Source: Bacillota bacterium (GTDB taxonomy: Bacteria > Bacillota > Clostridia > Acetivibrionales > DSM-1351). From it: 10,427 bases of DNA. The notes under the pieces were generated by a model that was not told where the DNA came from, searched no databases, and saw only the letters and a list, made by a program, of their open reading frames with translations. The stretch lies in assembly GCA_023417285.1 (NCBI GenBank), contig JAEZFR010000205.1, positions 1 to 10,427 on the forward strand, read 5' to 3'. Below are positions 7,192 through 10,427 of this stretch, piece after piece. How positions within the stretch are numbered: the stretch's first letter is position 1; each line of letters opens with the position of its first letter. The position numbers and the translations under genes were made by a program.

Positions 7192-7220
7192 ATTATGCCT
7201 CTTTTTAATAAAAAAGTCCA
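7192..7220 (-). promoter_or_regulatory. Predicted sigma-A promoter of ilvE
   Basis: On the minus strand, TGGACT (7215-7220) and CATAAT (7192-7197) are separated by 17 bases. The start would be near 7185, with a leader of about 58 bases. It lies 69 bases from the nearest unit of the repeat array at 7289-7390. Confidence 0.5.
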
Positions 7221-7288
7221 GAGTGACAGGTAAATTTGAAATTATTCTTTCCTCATTTTTAATGCAAAAGTATTGTTTTATTATTAAC

Positions 7289-7390
7289 AAAGGTGGTATA
7301 TTTATTATAAATAAAGGTTGATATTTTTATAAATAAAGGTTGATATTTTTATTAATAAAGATTGATATTTATTAATGGTTGCATATTTTT
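7289..7390 (+). repeat. Array of five ~22-bp A/T-rich direct repeats
   Basis: Units start at 7289, 7313, 7335, 7357 and 7374. The consensus is AAAGGTTGATATTTTTAT followed by AAAT or TAAT. The second and third units are almost identical and the outer ones are diverged. The spacing is 24, 22, 22 and 17 bases, so the central sites fall about two helical turns apart. The array sits in the 304-base gap between the divergent ilvE and TM1266-like genes. Apart from the ilvE promoter I see nothing else in that gap. Confidence 0.75.
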
Positions 7391-7431
7391 AATTTAATTT
7401 AGTAGTACAAATAATGAAACTAGGGGTCATT

Positions 7432-7683
7432 ATGGATGAAAATACTAGAATTGCAATAATAGGAATAATCATTAGTGAAAGAAAAGATGCGGCAAAGAAA
7501 GTTAATGATATTCTAAGTAATTACGGAGATATTATTGTGGGAAGAATGGGATTGCCTTATAAGGATAGAGGGATATCTGTTCTTTCAATTATTGTAGATG
7601 GCTCAAATGACCAAATAGGAGCTATTTCAGGGAAATTAGGAAACATAAGCGGTGTAAAGGCAAAGGTTGTAGCAGTTAGCTAA
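7432..7683 (+). CDS. TM1266 family iron-only hydrogenase system putative regulator
   Basis: This 83-residue small ACT-like-fold protein matches the TM1266 family, which is typically found with [FeFe]-hydrogenase maturation genes and named a putative regulator; its biochemical role is not established. It begins RIAIIGIIISERKDAAKKVN (6-25), has the family's central GRMGLPYKDRGISVLSIIVD (37-56), and ends with GKLGNISGVKAKVV (67-80). The beta-alpha-beta pattern resembles NikR C-terminal and ACT domains. I chose the ATG at 7432, 5 bases after AGGGG (7422-7426); an in-frame ATG at 7414 has no ribosome binding site. No hydE, hydF, hydG or hydrogenase gene lies within the window. A weak A/T hairpin with a T run (7706-7723) may be its terminator. 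Confidence 0.88.
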   Translation: MDENTRIAIIGIIISERKDAAKKVNDILSNYGDIIVGRMGLPYKDRGISVLSIIVDGSNDQIGAISGKLGNISGVKAKVVAVS

Positions 7684-7818
7684 ATTCTGTAGTTGTAAAC
7701 TAAATAAGATTATTATCTTTTTTCTAAGGTCTGGGGTTAGCAAAACCTGAAGCCGAGGAAATGTAAAATAATAAACCTAACGCACAAAGAGCTATTCTTA
7801 ACGAAGGGGGCATGTAAT

Positions 7819-7839
7819 ATGAAAGATGTATTTACGTAA
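7819..7839 (+). CDS. Possible six-codon leader peptide (MKDVFT)
   Basis: An ATG 8 bases after AAGGGGG (7804-7810) opens a six-codon frame ending in TAA. The TAA overlaps the first bases of the terminator stem. A ribosome here would cover the antiterminator region. It may be chance; the good spacing is the only support. Confidence 0.2.
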   Translation: MKDVFT

Positions 7840-7868
7840 CTCTTTGCTATTAAGGCAGGAGTTTTTTT
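7838..7868 (+). terminator. Intrinsic terminator upstream of the ECF gene
   Basis: AACTC (7838-7842) pairs with GAGTT (7859-7863). The stem continues as TT/AG, a bulged T and GC/GC, with a loop of about 7 bases. Seven Ts (7862-7868) follow. Its left arm is shared with the alternative pairing CAAAGAG/CTCTTTG. Confidence 0.6.
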
Positions 7869-7894
7869 ACGCACATATTTGGGGCATTTATAAT
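7866..7894 (+). promoter_or_regulatory. Possible promoter of the ECF S-component gene
   Basis: TTTACG (7866-7871) and a perfect TATAAT (7889-7894) are 17 bases apart. The -35 overlaps the U-tract of the preceding terminator. A start near 7901 would put the whole GTAC repeat array in a leader of about 207 bases. Confidence 0.4.
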
Positions 7895-7914
7895 GATATT
7901 TGTGTGATATTTTT

Positions 7915-8020
7915 GAGTACACATACTAAGTACACATACTAAGTACATATAGTAGTATCTTTGAGTACACATATCAAGTACATGTTTGAGTAGTATTTTG
8001 GAGTACACATATTAATACAT
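7915..8020 (+). repeat. Array of 13-bp GTACACATAC-type repeats upstream of the ECF gene
   Basis: Core units are GTACACATACTAA (7917-7929 and 7930-7942, identical and in tandem), GTACATATAGTAG (7943-7955), GTACACATATCAA (7965-7977), GTACATGTTTGAG (7978-7990) and GTACACATATTAA (8003-8015). Three of them are preceded by GA (GAGTACACATA). Each contains the palindromic GTAC, and related TAGTA or GAGTA motifs fill the gaps. The ribosome binding site AGGAG of the ECF gene is 74 bases downstream. I see nothing else distinct in 8021-8092 except two TTGGAC motifs (8053 and 8070). Confidence 0.8.
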
Positions 8021-8107
8021 AATTGATGTAAATATTTTTATTTGTTCTTTTATTGGACGTAAAAATCATTTGGACATTTAACGACATTTTATGAGGAGTA
8101 TGATTTT

Positions 8108-8650
8108 ATGAATAAAGCGAAAATTAATTTTTTAACTAGAACAGGTGTCCTATTAGCAGTAGTTGTAGTAGTACAGATGTTAGGAAGATTTATTCCGGGA
8201 ACCTTCAGCAATTTTATAGTTGGACCTTTGGTAAATATGTGTCTTATTCTTGCAGCAATGTCTGCAGGTATTTGGGGTGGGGTAGCCATAGCGGTTCTTG
8301 CTCCATTTACATCAATGATTAATAATCATGCACCTATTGCGGCAGCACTCTTGCCATTTGCACCTTTTATAGCGTTATCCAATGTAATTCTTGTAGTATG
8401 TGTATACTATATGTACAACAAGAACATGTATCTTGGCGTTATATCAGGAGCAGTGCTGAAATTTGGCTTCCTATATGGGGCAATTAATCTCTTCTTGAAT
8501 CTATTTGATTTTCCAAAGTTTGCAGAAAAGTTAATTGCAATGTTTAGCTGGCCACAATTAATTACAGCACTAATTGGAGGGTTCATTGCTTTACCGGTAG
8601 TGATCCAGTTGAAAAAATATGACAGGAATAGAAGTAATTCTGCTATATAA
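8108..8650 (+). CDS. ECF transporter S component (substrate unknown)
   Basis: This 180-residue membrane protein looks like the substrate-binding S subunit of an energy-coupling factor importer, which normally works with a shared EcfT-EcfA-EcfA' module. It has about five to six hydrophobic segments (12-28, 37-57, 58-71, 80-103, 109-131 and 148-167). Typical features are the small-residue-rich first helix (RTGVLLAVVVVVQMLGRF, 11-28), the FIVGPLVNMCLILAAMSAG stretch (36-54) and the charged tail QLKKYDRNR (167-175). AGGAG (8094-8098) precedes the ATG by 9 bases. No ecfA or ecfT lies beside it, so it probably uses the general module encoded elsewhere (group II). The substrate is likely a vitamin or similar small molecule, but the sequence alone does not say which. 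It is preceded by a terminator, a possible promoter and a repeat array, and ends at the strong terminator at 8683-8731. Confidence 0.85.
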   Translation: MNKAKINFLTRTGVLLAVVVVVQMLGRFIPGTFSNFIVGPLVNMCLILAAMSAGIWGGVAIAVLAPFTSMINNHAPIAAALLPFAPFIALSNVILVVCVYYMYNKNMYLGVISGAVLKFGFLYGAINLFLNLFDFPKFAEKLIAMFSWPQLITALIGGFIALPVVIQLKKYDRNRSNSAI

Positions 8651-8682
8651 TTTAGAGCGTTATCATTTAATAAGTTGAATAA

Positions 8683-8731
8683 AAAACTCCCGCATAACAC
8701 TAGAAAGAGGGTAGTGTTATGCGGGAGTTTT
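8683..8731. terminator. Strong bidirectional terminator (20-bp perfect stem)
   Basis: The perfect 20-bp arms at 8683-8702 and 8712-8731 enclose a 9-base loop. The GC-rich core is CTCCCGCATAACAC. The outer arm is A-rich on the left and T-rich on the right, giving a U-tract in both directions (longer, six U, on the minus strand). It separates the ECF gene from the convergent lipoprotein gene. Confidence 0.92.
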
Positions 8732-8772
8732 CAAAATGGTGGCTAATTTGGATTAACATATTCAACGGGAAT

Positions 8773-9120
8773 TTAGTTGCTTCTCACTGCTATTAAGTAA
8801 CCATCTTTTGTTCTAACAGCAATCTTTCTATAATCATCAAAGCCTTTAACGGAATACAATTCAAAACTAATACCCAAATTGCCATGAAAAGAAATAATTC
8901 CAATTTTATTTACAATATCTTTGGTTGTTTCGTTTGTTACATCATAACTATAACCACCATAGTTAAGAACTAGTTCTTTTGACCAAGAAGGAATTGGTAT
9001 ATTGTCATTATTTTGTGGACTACTCGATACTTGTAGATTAGTACTAACCGATGCGGTTGTATTACTGCAACTAGATAGTATTAGAATTGAAATCATCAAT
9101 ATTATAATAAGCTTTTTCAA
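8773..9120 (-). CDS. Small predicted lipoprotein (115 residues, TTG start)
   Basis: I do not recognise a named family. The N-terminus, KKLIIILMISILILSSC, is a lipoprotein signal peptide with a LSSC lipobox, so Cys18 should be lipidated and the mature protein held on the outer face of the membrane. A Ser/Thr/Asn-rich tether (19-43) follows, then a small domain (about 44-115) with alternating strands: SWSKELVLNYGGYSYDV, GIISFHGNLGISFELYSVKG and a terminal KIAVRTKDGYLIAVRSN. The start is TTG at 9120, chosen because a strong GGAGG lies 8 bases upstream on the minus strand and the next codons read KK. A TATAAT (9224-9229, minus strand) could be its -10, but no good -35 accompanies it. It is monocistronic. 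Confidence 0.82.
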   Translation of the reverse strand: MKKLIIILMISILILSSCSNTTASVSTNLQVSSSPQNNDNIPIPSWSKELVLNYGGYSYDVTNETTKDIVNKIGIISFHGNLGISFELYSVKGFDDYRKIAVRTKDGYLIAVRSN

Positions 9121-9224
9121 TTTTTTGACCTCCTTTCTATTAATATATGGATAAAAACCATAAAAATAAGCACTCTTCGCACTCTTCCAAAAATAAATTT
9201 ATCTGATTAACTGACTCTTTTTAA

Positions 9225-9389
9225 TTATAGTATTATTATTTTGCATAATTTGTCACAACGCTTCTGGCAGCATAAACCATAAATCAAGAACGTCTTATCG
9301 GTGGCACAATTGGGCTTTTTAGTCTTATCCTTGTGGTATTTAACAGCACGCTGTTGTTCAATTAATATCCGATCACTTAAAACTAAAAT
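9225..9389 (-). other. Open 54-codon stretch without a start codon, possibly a gene remnant
   Basis: This reading frame is open on the minus strand from 9389 to a TAA at 9225-9227. Its content is not A/T-biased noise: KYHKDKTKKPNCATDKTFLI and GLCCQKRCDKLC contain five cysteines. It has no ATG or GTG and no ribosome binding site, so it is either chance or the degraded tail of a lost gene. The rest of the 399-base gap 9121-9519 holds the lipoprotein upstream region, a small palindrome (AACAGC-AC-GCTGTT, 9342-9355) and the mocR regulatory sites. Confidence 0.2.
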
Positions 9390-9414
9390 TTACTTTTTAT
9401 TTAAGGCTGTGGGA

Positions 9415-9442
9415 AAATAAATTGGATGGCCCCAATTTATTT
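9415..9442. promoter_or_regulatory. Upstream operator of the MocR gene
   Basis: The ATTGG-ATGGCC-CCAAT element (9421-9436) extends into 11-bp perfect arms (9415-9425 and 9432-9442). It lies just upstream of the predicted -35. The same 16-bp element recurs at 9485-9500, and a further half site ATTGGTAG lies at 9445-9452. GntR/MocR regulators commonly bind such sites near their own promoters. Confidence 0.65.
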
Positions 9443-9452
9443 AAATTGGTAG

Positions 9453-9481
9453 TTAAAATATGGAACATAAGGTAGTATAAT
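9453..9481 (+). promoter_or_regulatory. Predicted promoter of the MocR gene
   Basis: A perfect TATAAT (9476-9481) has a weak TTAAAA (9453-9458) 17 bases upstream. The start would fall near 9488, inside the downstream operator copy, so a bound regulator should block initiation. A weak -35 between two operators suggests regulation. Confidence 0.5.
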
Positions 9482-9484
9482 GAT

Positions 9485-9500
9485 ATTGGATGGTACCAAT
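9485..9500. promoter_or_regulatory. Downstream operator of the MocR gene
   Basis: ATTGG-ATGGTA-CCAAT repeats the upstream element with two base changes in the centre (14 of 16 bases identical). The two copies are exactly 64 bases apart, about six helical turns, on either side of the promoter. This copy covers the predicted transcription start and ends 4 bases before the AAAGGAAGG ribosome binding region. Confidence 0.65.
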
Positions 9501-9519
9501 TCAAAGGAAGGTGATAATA

Positions 9520-10427
9520 ATGAATAACATTATTATTGATAGAAATTCAAATGTTCCAATATACATACAGATAAAAAAACAGCTGGAAAGTATGATATTA
9601 AACGGCGAACTGCCGCAGAATCATGTGCTTCCTCCTGAGAGAAGCCTGAGTCAACACTTGGGGGTAAACCGCACTACTGTTATAAAAGCATACTTAGAAC
9701 TAAAAGCTGATGGATTTGTTGAATCTAGGGTAGGCAGCGGGACTGTTGTATTGTCACAGCTAACCAAAGATGTTAAGGCATCAAAGAATACATATATTCC
9801 TCCGGTGAGATGGAATCAACTTGAAAGCAGGGTATTCTCTCGTCAGGGTGAAGATGCTGTAAACCAATTGATATCGGATTTTACCCGAGAAAAAATGATA
9901 TTGTTTGCTGCCGGCATTTCACCTTACGAATATAAAGACATAGAGCTTTTTAGAAGTGTATGTGATAGTGTAATAACCAAATATCGAGAAAAGACCTTTA
10001 TGCCTTCGCCGGTTGACGGTAATGGTGAATTGAAAAATGCTGTTAAAGCTCACCTTAAACAAAAGGGTATAGTTACTCATAATAAAAATGTGATGATAAC
10101 AACAGGTTCGCAACAATCTATAGAATTTATAGCGCGGTTTTTGATTGAACCAGGGGATATAGTTTTAATGGAGGAGCCCACATATGTGGGAGCCATTCAG
10201 GCATTTGAAAGCTATGGTGCACGAATAATAGGCATCCCAATAGAGCAGGACGGAATGAAGCTGGATATACTTGAAGGATGTTTGTTAAAATACAGGCCTA
10301 AATTCATCTATACCCAGCCAAGTTTTCAAAACCCAAGTGGTATAACCATGAGCATACAGAAGAGAAAGGAGCTGCTTGGACTATCATATATGTACAACGT
10401 TCCTATTCTTGAGGATGATGCTTACTC
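9520..10427 (+). CDS. MocR family transcriptional regulator (GntR domain plus PLP aminotransferase-like domain), 3'-truncated by the window
   Basis: The first 302 residues are present and the frame runs off the window edge; full-length MocR proteins are usually about 450-480 residues. The N-terminal winged helix-turn-helix (about 8-78) is a GntR type: VPIYIQIKKQLESMILNGEL (12-31), LPPERSLSQHLGVNRTTVIKAYLEL (37-61) and FVESRVGSGTVV (66-77). After a linker, a fold-type-I aminotransferase-like domain follows: FAAGISP (129-135), TTGSQQSIEFIARFL (194-208), MEEPTYVGA (217-225), YTQPSFQNPSG (264-274) and EDDAY (298-302). The PLP lysine should lie just beyond the window. AAGGTG (9508-9513) precedes the ATG by 6 bases. 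Members sense PLP, GABA-type or amino-acid ligands; this one's target is unknown. Two operator-like sites flank its promoter. Confidence 0.93.
   Translation, partial: MNNIIIDRNSNVPIYIQIKKQLESMILNGELPQNHVLPPERSLSQHLGVNRTTVIKAYLELKADGFVESRVGSGTVVLSQLTKDVKASKNTYIPPVRWNQLESRVFSRQGEDAVNQLISDFTREKMILFAAGISPYEYKDIELFRSVCDSVITKYREKTFMPSPVDGNGELKNAVKAHLKQKGIVTHNKNVMITTGSQQSIEFIARFLIEPGDIVLMEEPTYVGAIQAFESYGARIIGIPIEQDGMKLDILEGCLLKYRPKFIYTQPSFQNPSGITMSIQKRKELLGLSYMYNVPILEDDAY

Larger units (their letters stand above)
7725..7868 (+). ncRNA. Candidate structured RNA leader with attenuator architecture (class unknown)
   Basis: This GC-richer block sits in an otherwise A/T-rich gap. A local hairpin GGTT/AACC (7735-7738, 7744-7747) sits inside GGT/GCC (7728-7730, 7752-7754). 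GTTAG (7736-7740) can alternatively pair with CTAAC (7777-7781). CAAAGAG (7785-7791) pairs perfectly with CTCTTTG (7840-7846), enclosing ATGTAA/TTACGT (7812-7817, 7832-7837). The CTCTTTG strand is also the left arm of the terminator at 7838-7868, so the two folds exclude each other, as in riboswitches and attenuators. I could not match it to a known riboswitch class by eye. A promoter-like site lies just past its terminator, so it may be a stand-alone RNA and not the ECF gene's leader. Confidence 0.5.

Noticed and set aside
7127..7321. 64-codon plus-strand frame opposite the ilvE leader
   Set aside because: It starts inside the ilvE start codon region, lacks a ribosome binding site, and its end is encoded by the 22-bp repeats.
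7414..7431. ATG at 7414 as start of the TM1266-like gene
   Set aside because: No Shine-Dalgarno lies before it; AGGGG sits correctly before the ATG at 7432, which matches the family's usual N-terminus.
7737..7922. 61-codon minus-strand frame through the candidate RNA
   Set aside because: It has no ribosome binding site and a low-complexity composition. The terminator hairpin and its U-tract on the plus strand explain the region better.
7289..8020. CRISPR array
   Set aside because: Both repeat groups are tandem or near-tandem with short, unequal gaps, have no spacers of uniform length and no cas genes nearby.

Overview
The window looks like chromosomal DNA from a low-GC, endospore-forming member of the Clostridia. 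The supporting evidence is the A/T-rich intergenic sequence, strong GGAGG-type ribosome binding sites, SpoVM and YlbJ sporulation genes, a TM1266-type (iron-only hydrogenase system) regulator, and an ECF vitamin-transporter S component. A cellulolytic Ruminiclostridium-like organism is a reasonable guess from the overall gene set, but the sequence alone does not prove it.

Left part (1-4429): a 23-codon spoVM (+) converges on rpmB (-) across a shared hairpin terminator. A plus-strand housekeeping run follows: recG, rsmD, coaD and a coiled-coil protein. The spoVM/rpmB/recG grouping and the rsmD-coaD-ylbJ grouping both resemble Firmicute gene neighbourhoods known from Bacillus subtilis. ylbJ (-, 4421-5689) converges on the coiled-coil gene and overlaps its stop by 9 bases.

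Middle part (5690-7431): a 49-codon GTG-start gene that is easily overlooked (5823-5972) diverges from ylbJ. It has a strong ribosome binding site and its own terminator. Then come ilvE (-, branched-chain aminotransferase) with a recognisable promoter, and an array of five roughly 22-bp A/T-rich repeats between ilvE and the divergent TM1266-like gene.

Right part (7432-10427): between the TM1266-like gene and a lone ECF S component lie 424 non-coding bases. They hold a candidate structured RNA with mutually exclusive antiterminator and terminator pairings, a six-codon mini-ORF, a promoter-like site directly after the terminator, and a second repeat array built on 13-bp GTACACATA units. A 20-bp perfect-stem bidirectional terminator separates the ECF gene from a small TTG-start lipoprotein (-). 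The window ends inside a MocR-type regulator (GntR domain plus aminotransferase domain). Two copies of an ATTGG-N6-CCAAT inverted repeat flank its promoter and are probably its own operators.

The most interesting material is the regulatory DNA and RNA in 7684-8107, the two repeat arrays, the MocR operator pair and the two small genes (spoVM and the 49-codon gene). I see no phage, IS element, CRISPR array, tRNA or rRNA.
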